From Clostridia bacterium (lineage in GTDB: Bacteria > Bacillota > Clostridia > Oscillospirales > CAG-272), in contig JAFTTS010000087.1 of assembly GCA_017466685.1 (NCBI GenBank), positions 1 to 43,337 of the forward strand: a DNA stretch of 43,337 nt. Direction: 5' to 3'. Below are positions 17,085-25,109 of the stretch, piece by piece. The number at the start of each line of letters is the position of its first letter. Positions within the stretch are counted from its first letter, which is position 1. Made by a program: the position numbers and the translations under genes. The notes under the pieces are model-generated. The model ran no database searches. It was not told the origin of the DNA and worked only from the letters and a program-made list of their open reading frames with translations.

Positions 17085-17747
17085 TTATTTTGTAAGCTCA
17101 TAACAAAGTGTCATCAGCGAGTCGCCCATATGGACGTTCTGAACGACAACATCCTTGTTCGAAAGATTCAGCTCGGTGCTGGCAAAATTCCAGAGTCCCT
17201 TGATGCCGAGCCCTGCAAGACGTTCCGCCATATCGCGTACCGCATCCTTGGTGAGTGTAAGTACAGCGATGCTTACGTCATTGTTTCGAACATAATCCTC
17301 AAGCTCGTCTATCGACTTGACGGTATAACCCGAAACACTGCGTCCGATAACGTCAGGACTTGAGTCAAAGAGTGCAGTCAGCTTGACTCCGCGACGCTCG
17401 AAAACGGGACTTGCCGCAAGTGCGCTTCCTAAGTTACCGGCACCGATGATAATAGCGTTATAGTGCTGTGTAACGCCGAGTATCTCACCGATCTTGCCGT
17501 AAAGATATTTTACGTTATAGCCGTAACCCTGCTGACCGAAGCCGCCGAAGCAGTTAAGGTCCTGGCGTATCTGTGAGGCTGTAACGTGCATGAGCTTCGA
17601 GAGCTCACCTGATGAAATTCTTAATATATCGTTTTGCAAAAGCTCGCGCAGATAACGGTAATAACGTGGTAAACGTTTGATTACCGCAGGTGATACACGG
17701 CTTTTTGCAGAAGATTCTTCATCATTTATAAAATTGTTGATTGCCAT
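17085..17747 (-). CDS. rex: Redox-sensing transcriptional repressor Rex
   Basis: A 220-residue Rex, which senses the NADH/NAD ratio and represses fermentation and NADH-recycling genes. Residues ~15-80 form the winged helix ('RLPRYYRYLRELLQ' and 'HVTASQIRQDLNCFGGFGQQGYGYNV', a hallmark). The Rossmann domain begins at 'IIIGAGNLGSAL' (G102-x-G-x-x-G107). The length is standard. It lies 46 bp downstream of an NAD-linked dehydrogenase gene and just upstream of dnaD/dnaI, so redox sensing and replication genes may share a transcript. Confidence 0.95.
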   Translation of the reverse strand: MAINNFINDEESSAKSRVSPAVIKRLPRYYRYLRELLQNDILRISSGELSKLMHVTASQIRQDLNCFGGFGQQGYGYNVKYLYGKIGEILGVTQHYNAIIIGAGNLGSALAASPVFERRGVKLTALFDSSPDVIGRSVSGYTVKSIDELEDYVRNNDVSIAVLTLTKDAVRDMAERLAGLGIKGLWNFASTELNLSNKDVVVQNVHMGDSLMTLCYELTK

Positions 17748-17793
17748 GATATCAACTCCCTTTCCTGTGATTTTTGCAATCCTTTTTTCTTTC

Positions 17794-18966
17794 TTATTTG
17801 AGATTCTTAACGGTTTCCATTACGTATGCCGCAAATTCGTCGCAGGTTGCACCCGTGTCGCGGCCTGTGATAACGTACTTCTTATCTTCGAACATACAGT
17901 AGTCGAGTGCACGCTCAAGCTTATCTGCCTCAGCCTGTCTGCCAACGTGTGAGAGAAGAAGAACAGTCGCACGGAGCATCGAGCAAGGATCGGCATACTT
18001 ACCGCGGCCTTCCTTGATCATACGGGGAGCAGAACCGTGAATAGCCTCGAACATCGCATACTTCTTACCGATGTTAGCCGAGCCTGCAGTACCAACGCCA
18101 CCCTGGAACTCTGCCGCTTCGTCCGTGATGATATCGCCGTAAAGGTTCGGGAGAACGAACACCTTGAAATCGGTGCGGCGCTTTTCGTCAACTAACTTCG
18201 CGGTCATGATATCGATGAACCATTCGTCAGACTGGATCTCGGGATATTCCTTGGCGATCTCCTCGCAGATACGGAGGAACTTACCGTCTGTGGTCTTGAT
18301 GATGTTTGCCTTGGTAACGATGGAAACGCGATTCTTCTTGTTCTTGCGCGCATACTCAAATGCAAGACGGGCGATTCTGTTTGTACCCTCTGTGGTGGTT
18401 ACGCAGAAGTCAACAGCGAGATCGTCTGTAACGTTAACGCCCTGTGAACCAACGGCATAGCTTCCCTCGGTGTTCTCACGGAAGAAGGTCCAGTCGATGC
18501 CCTTATCGGGAACCTTAACGGGACGTACATTTGCAAAGAGGTCGAGGTTCTTACGCATAGCAACGTTCGCAGACTCGATGTTCGGCCAGGGATCGCCTGC
18601 ACGGGGAGTTGTGGTCGGGCCTTTAAGTATAACGTCACACTTGTAAAGCTCTTCCATAACGTCATCGGGAATAGCCTTGTTGCAAGCAGCACGGTTTTCA
18701 ATAGTCAGACCGTCGATAACCTTGAATACGACCTTGCCTGCCTTAACCTCGTCAGCAAGGAGGAACTCAAGCACGTCCTGTGCCGCCTTGGTGATGATCG
18801 GACCGATGCCGTCACCGCCGCAGATACCGATGGTAAGCACGGGAAGCTTCTCGTAATCAACGAAATCCTTCGCCGCATTTATCTTTTCAACACGCTCAAG
18901 CTGTGAGCGCAGTACGCCCTCAAATTTTTCGAGAGCAGCTTTGATGTTTGCTTCGTAATTGTTCAT
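17794..18966 (-). CDS. NAD-dependent isocitrate (or isopropylmalate-type) dehydrogenase
   Basis: A 390-residue beta-decarboxylating dehydrogenase. Evidence: 'LTIGICGGDGIGPIITKAAQ', the substrate loop 'NVAMRKNLDLFANVRPVKVP', 'FFRENTEGSYAVGSQGVNV', Lys in 'IVTKANIIKTTDG', and the metal/NAD region 'NLYGDIITDEAAEFQGGVG' with 'IHGSAPR'. The overall pattern fits the NAD-linked isocitrate dehydrogenase group more than leuB, but homoisocitrate or tartrate-type activity cannot be excluded. It stands upstream of rex (46 bp), and a Rex-like site overlaps its promoter region. Start at 18966 gives a plausible N-terminus with GGAG (18975-18978). Confidence 0.85.
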   Translation of the reverse strand: MNNYEANIKAALEKFEGVLRSQLERVEKINAAKDFVDYEKLPVLTIGICGGDGIGPIITKAAQDVLEFLLADEVKAGKVVFKVIDGLTIENRAACNKAIPDDVMEELYKCDVILKGPTTTPRAGDPWPNIESANVAMRKNLDLFANVRPVKVPDKGIDWTFFRENTEGSYAVGSQGVNVTDDLAVDFCVTTTEGTNRIARLAFEYARKNKKNRVSIVTKANIIKTTDGKFLRICEEIAKEYPEIQSDEWFIDIMTAKLVDEKRRTDFKVFVLPNLYGDIITDEAAEFQGGVGTAGSANIGKKYAMFEAIHGSAPRMIKEGRGKYADPCSMLRATVLLLSHVGRQAEADKLERALDYCMFEDKKYVITGRDTGATCDEFAAYVMETVKNLK

Positions 18967-19006
18967 TGTTTCTATCTCCGTTTTTTAGATTTTTTATGAT
19001 TAAGTG

Positions 19007-19023
19007 TTGTTACACATTATCAA
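19007..19023. promoter_or_regulatory. Candidate Rex operator upstream of the dehydrogenase gene
   Basis: TTGTTA-CACAT-TATCAA is an imperfect inverted repeat close to the clostridial Rex consensus TTGTTAANNNNTTAACAA, one base short in the spacer. Its minus-strand half TTGATA (19023-19018) would also be a -35 box, so a bound Rex would block transcription. Confidence 0.35.
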
Positions 19024-19040
19024 CGATTTTTTTGTGGTTT

Positions 19041-19180
19041 GCCCTCATCAGTCTCGCTTCGCTCGACAGCTTCTCCCGGGAGAAGCCTTGGGGTAAGAAT
19101 TACGCCGAATTTATTGCTAAAATCTACTCTAAAGCCTTCCCTTGGGGGGAGGTGTCGAGCTTGCGAGACGGATGAGGGCA
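19041..19180. repeat. Inverted pair of GCCCTCATC repeats
   Basis: GCCCTCATC (19041-19049) with GTCTCGC and CGACAGCTTCTCCC on the left, and the inverse GGGGAGGTGTCGAGC, GCGAGAC and GATGAGGGC (19171-19179) on the right, separated by about 45 bp of A+T-rich DNA. It belongs to a repeat style common in gut Clostridia. The rest of the 18967-19335 gap holds the promoter/Rex-like site and the 19294 palindrome. Confidence 0.75.
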
Positions 19181-19293
19181 TTTCTCCCAACAACCTTTTC
19201 CACAGCCTTTCAAGGTAAAATTTCCTTGATTTTCACCGTTTTACGTCAAAATCTGCCGTTTGTACCGTGCAGAACAGACGTTTTCCTCAAGCT

Positions 19294-19312
19294 TTTCCAC
19301 AACCTGTGGAAA
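19294..19312. other. Perfect palindrome TTTCCACA-ACC-TGTGGAAA
   Basis: An 8 bp perfect inverted repeat with a 3 nt loop, 23 bp beyond the tsaD stop. There is no T-run, so it is a poor terminator. Each arm resembles a DnaA box (TTTTCCACA at 19293-19301; ATTTCCACA on the other strand), and another TTTTCCACA is at 19196-19204. Confidence 0.5.
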
Positions 19313-19335
19313 TCTACGTGCACTTTTCAACAACC

Positions 19336-20343
19336 TTATTTTCCCGTCGCCTTGGCATTAAGCGACGTATCTGCACGAACACCTGCAAGGTATTCATAAT
19401 ACCCCTGTGCCGCTATCATCGCAGCATTGTCACCGCAAAGTGAACGTGGCGGTAAATAAAGCTTTAGTTTCCGCTTTTGGCAGAAATCCTCAAGCGCGGC
19501 ACGCAAATGTGAGTTCGCCGCAACTCCGCCGGCTATAACAATATCGCGAAGTCCCGTTGCATCACACGCCATTCCGAGCTTCTTGACAACCGACGTTGTA
19601 ACAGCCCTTGTAAACGATGCCGCAACATCCTCACGGCTGTATTCTTCACCCTTTTGTGTGAGGTTGTGAAGATGATTTATAACCGCCGTCTTGAGTCCGC
19701 TGAACGAGAAATCAAGATTGTCACCGACGACCGCCGCAGACGGGAATTTAACCGCCGTACTGTCACCGATCGTGGCAAGCCTGTCCATCTCGGCACCGCC
19801 CGGATACGGCAGTCCCATAACACGACCAACCTTGTCAAACGCCTCACCGATCGCATCGTCACGTGTACGTCCGACCGTTTCAAAATCGGTGTAGCCCGTC
19901 ACCTTTATAAGTGAGGTGTGACCGCCCGACGCAACAAGTGCAAGAAACGGCGGCTTTAAGTCAGCGTGAACGAAATAATTCGCAGCAATGTGACCTCTTA
20001 TGTGGTTGACGGGAATCAACGGCTTGTTATTCGCAAAAGCAAGTGCCTTGGCAAAGTTAACGCCGACAAGCAGTGCACCGATGAGTCCCGGGTTTGACGT
20101 GACCGCAATCGCATCAATGTCAGCGAGCGTTACGCCTGCAACCTCGAGTGCTTCGTAGGTGATACCCGAAATGGCATCGCAATGTGCACGGCTGGCAATC
20201 TCGGGAACAACACCGCCGTAAAGCTTGTGTGTTTCGATCTGCGATGCGATTATATTTGAGCGAATGACGCGTGAGTCGCCGTTAAATTCACAAACAGCAG
20301 CAGACGTTTCATCGCAGGAGCTTTCAATTGCAAGTATAAGCAT
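19336..20343 (-). CDS. tsaD: tRNA N6-adenosine threonylcarbamoyltransferase TsaD
   Basis: A 335-residue TsaD (Kae1/Gcp), which places threonylcarbamoyl on A37 of ANN-decoding tRNAs together with TsaB and TsaE. Diagnostic parts: 'LILAIESSCDETSAAV' at the start, metal ligands H114 and H118 in 'PVNHIRGHIAANY', 'LVASGGHTSLI', 'DDAIGEAFDKVGRVMGLPYPGG' and 'VIAGGVAANSHLR'. It follows rimI by 9 bp. The usual tsaE-tsaB genes are not immediately upstream; rimI is preceded instead by dCMP deaminase and galU. Confidence 0.96.
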   Translation of the reverse strand: MLILAIESSCDETSAAVCEFNGDSRVIRSNIIASQIETHKLYGGVVPEIASRAHCDAISGITYEALEVAGVTLADIDAIAVTSNPGLIGALLVGVNFAKALAFANNKPLIPVNHIRGHIAANYFVHADLKPPFLALVASGGHTSLIKVTGYTDFETVGRTRDDAIGEAFDKVGRVMGLPYPGGAEMDRLATIGDSTAVKFPSAAVVGDNLDFSFSGLKTAVINHLHNLTQKGEEYSREDVAASFTRAVTTSVVKKLGMACDATGLRDIVIAGGVAANSHLRAALEDFCQKRKLKLYLPPRSLCGDNAAMIAAQGYYEYLAGVRADTSLNAKATGK

Positions 20344-20352
20344 ATTTTGTCC

Positions 20353-20790
20353 TTATTTTTCTATTTCACGGCTCATAAGCAAACCGTCCTCGCGCGGCTT
20401 CGAATAAAAACCGCGTCTTAAACCGTCCACCTTGAATCCGCATTTTTCATATAACGCACGTGCCGCTGTGTTCGATACACGCACGTCGAGCAGTAACCGT
20501 TCCACTCCGTCAAGAGAAGCAAGTCGATCGAGTAGAGCAGTCGCAACGCCGCATCTGCGATATTCTCCCGAAACGGCAAGATTTGTGATCTCACCCTCGC
20601 CGAGTATCAGATACATCCCGACATAACCGCATATGCGACCGTCAGCCTCGGCAACGAGTACACGTGAGCAGTCGTTATCAAAAAATTCGCCAAAGCTCTC
20701 CTCACTCCAAGGCAGGGAAAAGCACTCGTTTTCAAGCGCACACAGTGATGGGATGTCCTCTCGTGTCGCCTCACGAACAGCCAGTGTCAT
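20353..20790 (-). CDS. rimI: Ribosomal protein S18 alanine N-acetyltransferase (GNAT)
   Basis: A 145-residue GNAT acetyltransferase of the RimI type, acetylating the N-terminus of S18 or similar proteins. The acetyl-CoA loop is 'YRRCGVATALLDRL' (R78-x-x-G81-x-A83), and 'LLDVRVSNTAARALYEKCGF' is the classic RimI C-terminal motif. Its position next to tsaD is the usual tsaB-rimI-tsaD context with tsaB missing. Its start codon overlaps the stop of the dCMP deaminase by one base, so translation is probably coupled. Confidence 0.9.
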   Translation of the reverse strand: MTLAVREATREDIPSLCALENECFSLPWSEESFGEFFDNDCSRVLVAEADGRICGYVGMYLILGEGEITNLAVSGEYRRCGVATALLDRLASLDGVERLLLDVRVSNTAARALYEKCGFKVDGLRRGFYSKPREDGLLMSREIEK

Positions 20791-21278
20791 CAGTAACCGA
20801 ATTTGCCGGAAAGGCTGTCATCGTCCTCGATCCAGCTCGAAACGTCAACGATCTTGAAATCCTCTTCGCCTGTACGAATGATGACCTTTTCGATGCCCGC
20901 GTTAATAACGAGACGCTTACACATCATGCAGGAGCAGGTATCGGTCACAAGCTCACCCGTTTTACCGTCAACGCACGCCATATAAATCGTTGCGCCGAGC
21001 ATCTGTTCACGTGAAGCGGCGATGATCGCGTTAGCCTCAGCGTGTACCGAGCGGCACATTTCATAGCGTTCACCGCGCGGAATGTTCAGCTTGTCGCGCA
21101 TACACATACCGAGATCGGTACAGTTTTTGCGACCTCTGGGTGCACCGTTGTAGCCGGTTGAAACGATGGTGTCATTTTTAACTATGATCGCGCCGTATTT
21201 CTTACGAAGGCAGGTACTGCGCTCCGACACGGTCTGCGCGATGTCGAGGTAGTAGTTATGCTTTGAAACACGCTCCAT
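20790..21278 (-). CDS. Deoxycytidylate (dCMP) deaminase, ComEB-like
   Basis: A 162-residue zinc deaminase converting dCMP to dUMP for thymidylate synthesis. I chose ATG 21278 (MERVSK), with AAGGAG at 21286-21291; a longer frame to 21428 would run into galU. Zinc ligands are H79 in 'SVHAEANAI' (catalytic E81), C117 and C120 in 'CSCMMC'. 'GYNGAPRG' and 'C-x-R-K-K-Y-G-A' are typical. The usual PCxxC is replaced by TCSCMMC. It lies 13 bp after galU and overlaps rimI by 1 bp. Confidence 0.92.
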   Translation of the reverse strand: MERVSKHNYYLDIAQTVSERSTCLRKKYGAIIVKNDTIVSTGYNGAPRGRKNCTDLGMCMRDKLNIPRGERYEMCRSVHAEANAIIAASREQMLGATIYMACVDGKTGELVTDTCSCMMCKRLVINAGIEKVIIRTGEEDFKIVDVSSWIEDDDSLSGKFGY

Positions 21279-21291
21279 AGTTACACTCCTT

Positions 21292-22164
21292 TTAAATTGT
21301 TTTAACGAAATCAAGAAGGAATTTTTTGAAATCCTCGCCGATCTCGGGATGCTTGATGCCTTCCTTGACGTTTGCCATAAGGAAACCGAGCTTTGCACCG
21401 AAATCGAAGCGTTCACCCTCATATTCAACCGCAGTCATACCGCCGCTAATTGCGAGTTTGCGCATTGCATCGGTGAGCTGGATTTCGCCGCCGGCACCGG
21501 GAGGAGTAACCTCAAGTATATCGAAGATATCGGGAGTGAGCAAAACTCGTCCGAGGATGGAGAGATTTGAAAAGACCTGGTCGGGCTTGGGTTTTTCGAT
21601 CATATCGGTGACGAGATAGGTATTGTCGCCGTTGCTTTCGGCCTTAAGCGAACAATATTTGTAAACCTGATCCCACGGCACGGGTTTCACGCCGCAGCAG
21701 GGTTTACCGTACTTTTCGAAAGCTGTGGCAAGCTGTTTACAAACGGGAGTTTCGGAAACGATAACGTCATCACCGTAAAGTATGTAAAACGGTTCATTTC
21801 CGATGAAGCTCTTTGCTTTAAGGACAGCGTGACCGAGGCCTTTGGTTTCCTTCTGACGGAGGAAATAGACATTCGCAGACGAGCACACACGGCGCATTTC
21901 CTCGATCTGGTCGAGCTTACCTGCATCGGCGAACTTCTTTTCGTATTCGACATTGAAATCGAAATAATTTTCAATAGCTTCCTTGCCGCGACCTGTGATA
22001 ATGAGGATATCCTCTGCGCCTGCCGCAACCGCTTCTTCAACGAGAACGGATATTGCCGGACGATCGACGAGTGGGAGCATTTCCTTGGGTACAGATTTGG
22101 AAATCGGCAGCATACGTGTACCGAGTCCTGCTGCGGGTATCACCGCTTTTCTGATCTTCTGCAT
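21292..22164 (-). CDS. galU: UTP-glucose-1-phosphate uridylyltransferase
   Basis: A 290-residue GalU making UDP-glucose for glycans, cell envelope and the Leloir pathway. The nucleotide-binding signature 'PAAGLGTRMLPISKSVPKEMLPL' spans residues ~10-32; 'LGHAVLKAKSFIGNEPFYILYGDDV' and 'GEIQLTDAM' follow. AAGGAGG precedes the start. It heads the galU-dCMP deaminase-rimI-tsaD operon. galT lies 4 kb away, so both Leloir partners are in this window. Confidence 0.95.
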   Translation of the reverse strand: MQKIRKAVIPAAGLGTRMLPISKSVPKEMLPLVDRPAISVLVEEAVAAGAEDILIITGRGKEAIENYFDFNVEYEKKFADAGKLDQIEEMRRVCSSANVYFLRQKETKGLGHAVLKAKSFIGNEPFYILYGDDVIVSETPVCKQLATAFEKYGKPCCGVKPVPWDQVYKYCSLKAESNGDNTYLVTDMIEKPKPDQVFSNLSILGRVLLTPDIFDILEVTPPGAGGEIQLTDAMRKLAISGGMTAVEYEGERFDFGAKLGFLMANVKEGIKHPEIGEDFKKFLLDFVKTI

Positions 22165-22215
22165 TTTGGTTCCTCCTTGATGAGATATATTTGGTTAAAA
22201 ATTGCCTTATACTTT

Positions 22216-22244
22216 ATTATATCGCTTTTTTGTTAATAAATCAA
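22216..22244 (-). promoter_or_regulatory. Sigma-A promoter of the galU operon
   Basis: On the minus strand, TTGATT (22244-22239), 17 bp, TATAAT (22221-22216), 51 bp before the galU start. Confidence 0.72.
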
Positions 22245-22355
22245 GTAAATTTTCACATAAATGTGCGTTTTAGTGTAAGAAAACGCCCAAATGGAGGATT
22301 TATATGCCATTGAGGGGAGATTTTTTTGCCATTTTACGGAGAAAGCAGATACCTT

Positions 22356-22430
22356 GTAGGGGTGATTCACGAATCGCCCGTTTTTCGCCCGTAAATCGAT
22401 CACATCGGGCGCATCATGATACACCCCTAC
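22356..22430. repeat. GTAGGGGTG...CACCCCTAC intergenic repeat
   Basis: A 75 bp element with perfect 9 bp terminal inverted repeats GTAGGGGTG and CACCCCTAC and inner GAATCGCCCG / CGGGCGCATC parts. It is of a type widespread in bacterial genomes. The surrounding gap (22165-22566) also holds a GCGTTTT/AAAACGC hairpin (22265-22286), the galU promoter and the spoIVA terminator, but no credible gene. Confidence 0.75.
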
Positions 22431-22530
22431 GAATTTGTATAATTTCGTCGGACAGGGGAACAATGCCCCGAATTGGCTTTTTTAAAAAGTGACCGTTACA
22501 TTCTATACGCTAACACTTATCTCCCAACAC

Positions 22531-22558
22531 AAAAAAGGAGCCGTTTTTTTACAGCTCC
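22531..22558 (-). terminator. Terminator of spoIVA
   Basis: GGAGC (22558-22554) and GCTCC (22541-22537) pair on the minus strand and are followed by TTTTTT. Confidence 0.82.
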
Positions 22559-22566
22559 AATGATAC

Positions 22567-24045
22567 CTATAAAATAATACAAATAAGACCGCCGCTACCC
22601 TCGTTTATGATGCGACCGAGCGTTTCCGAGAGCTTTGTGCGCGCTTCCTCGGGCATATGACCGAGCTTTGTGTGCAGTCCCTCGTTGACGAGCTGATAGA
22701 GAGTCTTACCGAACATATTCGATTCCCAGATCTTTTTGGGATCCTCCTCGAATTCCTTCAGCATGAATTTGACAAGCTCCTCCGACTGCTGTTCCGTTCC
22801 GACGACAGGACTGATCTCTGTTTCAATTCCTGCCTTGATCATGTGTATACTCGGCGCAGATGCACGCAGACGCACGCCATAACCGCCCGACTGCTTGACG
22901 ATTTCCGGTTCTTCAAGATGCAGGTCACCGATCTCGGGCATGACTATACCGTAACCCTTCTCCATTACGTCATCAAGAGCCTCGGCAACGCGGTCGTACT
23001 TTTCTTTCATCTGCGAAAGCTCACGAAGCAGCGTTATAAGCTGTTCCTCGCTTGTGATTTCAAGTCCGCAAAGCTCACTGACCGTCTTATAGTAAAGCCC
23101 GTCACAAAGCTCAAGCGACAACCGTGCCACGCCTTTACCGAGATCAATCTTGTCAACATTGACGCCCTTGACGTATTCACTCTCAGTAGTGTCACGGAAC
23201 GCCTGCGATATCTCACCGATCTTCTCGATCTTTGCCGCACGCTCGAGTATAAACTCATTAAGTGCCGCACGAAGATGATGCGTTTCATCAAGCGCCCTCG
23301 TCCAATCGGGCATATCAACCTTGATCTCGCAAACGGGAAATTCCATCAGTATAAGCTCTAAAATGTGACGTATGTCGTCGCTGTCAAGCCGCAGACAGTT
23401 GACGAGCGCAACAGGCACGCCGTACTTTTCTTCAAGCTCATAAGCGAGACGTATCGCACCGTCACTTTCGGGTGCTGCAGAGTTTAAAATGATCGCAAAC
23501 GGTTTGCCCGTCTGTTTCATTTCACGAACGACACGTTCCTCTGCTTCAACATAATTGTCACGTCCGATCTCACCGATCGTGCCATCGGTCGTAACGAGCA
23601 TACCGACGGTGGAGTGTTCGTTTATGACCTTGCGCGTACCGAGCTCTGCGGCTTCGATAAAGGGCATCGGTTCAGTCTGCCAAGGCGTATGTACCATTCG
23701 CGCGTGACCGTCCTCGATGTGACCGATCGCTTCGGGGACGATGTAACCGACGCAGTCCACCATTTTGACCTTCATGACGGCATTGTCGGAGAGTGTGATT
23801 TCAACCGCCTCATCGGGGACAAACTTCGGTTCGGTGGTCATGACCGTCTTTCCTGCGGCACTCTGCGGCATTTCGTCTCTTGCACGCTCTCTTTCATGCT
23901 CGTCACGGATATTCGGTATAACAAGCGACTCCATGAATTTTTTAATGAACGTGGACTTACCCGTCCTCACGGGCCCGATAACGCCGAGGTAAAAGGTATT
24001 CGCACACCGCGTTGCGATATCCTTATAGATCGAGGTATCTTGCAT
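22567..24045 (-). CDS. spoIVA: Stage IV sporulation protein A (spore coat ATPase)
   Basis: 492 residues from ATG 24045, the same length as the Bacillus protein. SpoIVA polymerises on the forespore surface by ATP hydrolysis and forms the base of the coat. Walker A is G24-P-V-R-T-G-K-S-T32; the translation-factor-like 'VKMVDCVGYIVPEAIGHIEDG' and 'MPFIEAAELGTRKVI' follow. The C-terminal helix near 'LGHMPEEARTKLSETLGRIINEG' anchors via SpoVM in Bacillus. GGGAGG (24060-24055) supports this start; an upstream frame to 24138 lacks a ribosome site. Its presence shows an endospore former. Confidence 0.97.
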   Translation of the reverse strand: MQDTSIYKDIATRCANTFYLGVIGPVRTGKSTFIKKFMESLVIPNIRDEHERERARDEMPQSAAGKTVMTTEPKFVPDEAVEITLSDNAVMKVKMVDCVGYIVPEAIGHIEDGHARMVHTPWQTEPMPFIEAAELGTRKVINEHSTVGMLVTTDGTIGEIGRDNYVEAEERVVREMKQTGKPFAIILNSAAPESDGAIRLAYELEEKYGVPVALVNCLRLDSDDIRHILELILMEFPVCEIKVDMPDWTRALDETHHLRAALNEFILERAAKIEKIGEISQAFRDTTESEYVKGVNVDKIDLGKGVARLSLELCDGLYYKTVSELCGLEITSEEQLITLLRELSQMKEKYDRVAEALDDVMEKGYGIVMPEIGDLHLEEPEIVKQSGGYGVRLRASAPSIHMIKAGIETEISPVVGTEQQSEELVKFMLKEFEEDPKKIWESNMFGKTLYQLVNEGLHTKLGHMPEEARTKLSETLGRIINEGSGGLICIIL

Positions 24046-24079
24046 AAATATTTCCTCCCTTGAGATAGTTACTGTCATA

Positions 24080-24108
24080 TTTATATTGCGAAACAGGGAA
24101 GAATATGC
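24080..24108 (-). promoter_or_regulatory. Candidate sigma-E promoter of spoIVA
   Basis: GCATATT (24108-24102) fits the sigma-E -35 consensus KMATATT exactly. After 14 bp comes AATATAAA (24087-24080), matching CATACAHT at 5 of 8 positions. The Bacillus spoIVA gene is read by sigma-E. The position leaves a leader of about 26 nt. Confidence 0.5.
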
Positions 24109-24115
24109 ACAGAGG

Positions 24116-24517
24116 CTATATATTTTCATTTTCCGCACGTAAAGCCGACCGAAGCCACGTACAAAGGTATGTGACGGGAATGCAAAGCAAGAACCAAAGT
24201 AATGAATAAGTGACGCAGACCTGACCGAAAAGGTTCATCGGAAGTGTGGAATAGTCCCAGACAGCCCAATGAAGCAGTATATTAACGACAAATCCGACGG
24301 TTATTTCCGAAAATGATATAACGAGGCTTCCGACGAGACAGCGTTTCCACATTGGTGCACTTCGGTGGTATACTTCGTTTAAATAAATACATAAGAGACA
24401 GATGCCGCCTGTAAGTATCATAGTCCAATGGGTGAAGCCGCGCCAAAGGAGTTCGATAACGCCGTATCCGATTGCTCCGACGGCGAAGACTGTTCCGTAT
24501 TCGATGGTTTTTTGCAT
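24116..24517 (-). CDS. Small multi-pass membrane protein, putative CmpB-type ABC transporter permease family
   Basis: 133 residues with about four membrane segments: ~7-25, 31-48, 60-85 and 92-118. The phrase 'GVIELLWRGFTHWTMILTGGICLLCIYL' with 'YSLLWFLLCIPVTYL' resembles the 'putative ABC-transporter type IV' (CmpB) proteins common in Clostridia, whose function is not established. It ends with TAG. It lies just upstream of spoIVA on the same strand, with the candidate sigma-E promoter between them, so it is probably transcribed separately. The family call is by recall. Confidence 0.6.
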   Translation of the reverse strand: MQKTIEYGTVFAVGAIGYGVIELLWRGFTHWTMILTGGICLLCIYLNEVYHRSAPMWKRCLVGSLVISFSEITVGFVVNILLHWAVWDYSTLPMNLFGQVCVTYSLLWFLLCIPVTYLCTWLRSALRAENENI

Positions 24518-24597
24518 GATTCTCTCCGTAACGATTTTTTTGATGGTTTATTTATGGTTGACGGTTACGGGGGATTTTATACATGGCGGTGTGCGTT

Positions 24598-24697
24598 GGT
24601 ACCTCATTCGACTCGCTATGCTCGTTGACACCTCATCCGACAAAGTTGCGGAGCAAGCTTTTCCACCTCTCTCCCACCGGAGAAGGCTTTGGGTTAG
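24598..24697. repeat. Intergenic repeat fragment ending in GGGTTAG
   Basis: Two CACCTCAT-type units and the hairpin CTCTCTCCCACCGGAGAAGG followed by CTTTGGGTTAG (24687-24697). Same design and same position relative to the large element as 10331-10427. The 24518-25109 gap is filled by these repeats. Confidence 0.7.
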
Positions 24698-24729
24698 TCG
24701 GAGCAGTAAAACGCTGTCCGCGGCTCGGA

Positions 24730-25010
24730 CTAACTTTTTTGCAGTGAAAGAAACAATGAAGCCACTGAGCCGCCGATGCAACTGGCGGCGGACGAACGGT
24801 ACAGGTGTCAAAGCGAATTGTGAGCGTTAGCGAACTGAGCGCGAGTCGGGCGCAGCCAAGGAGGGCGGAGGGAGCTCGAGGGAGGTAGGAACCTGCGGCG
24901 AGCTGGTTCCTGTTTCCCTCGAATTACGCGAAATCCAGAGCGGCTTACTCCGAATTGCCCTCTCAGTCAGCTTACGCTGACAGCTCTCCCAGAGTGAGAG
25001 CCTAAGTTAG
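24730..25010 (+). repeat. Structured intergenic element, copy D
   Basis: A 281 bp forward copy, from CTAACTT (24730) to AAGTTAG (25004-25010). Hairpins: GCCGCC (24769-24774)/GGCGGC (24784-24789); CGAGGGA (24877-24883)/TCCCTCG (24915-24921) enclosing AGGAACC (24887-24893)/GGTTCCT (24905-24911); and GTCAGC-TTAC-GCTGAC near 24966-24981. A further partial 3' module (to about 25057) follows it. Confidence 0.85.
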
Positions 25011-25109
25011 CATGATCGCTACGCTTACCACCTCTCCCGGATGGCGAGGCAAAGTTACAAGATCACTCAAAATAAAAAAACAGAATACGATGCTCCTGTT
25101 TTTCTTACA

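Noticed and set aside
22304-22492. 62-residue frame with GGAGG upstream between galU and spoIVA
   Set aside because: It runs through the GTAGGGGTG inverted repeat, is Arg/Ile-rich without domain features, and appears to be chance.
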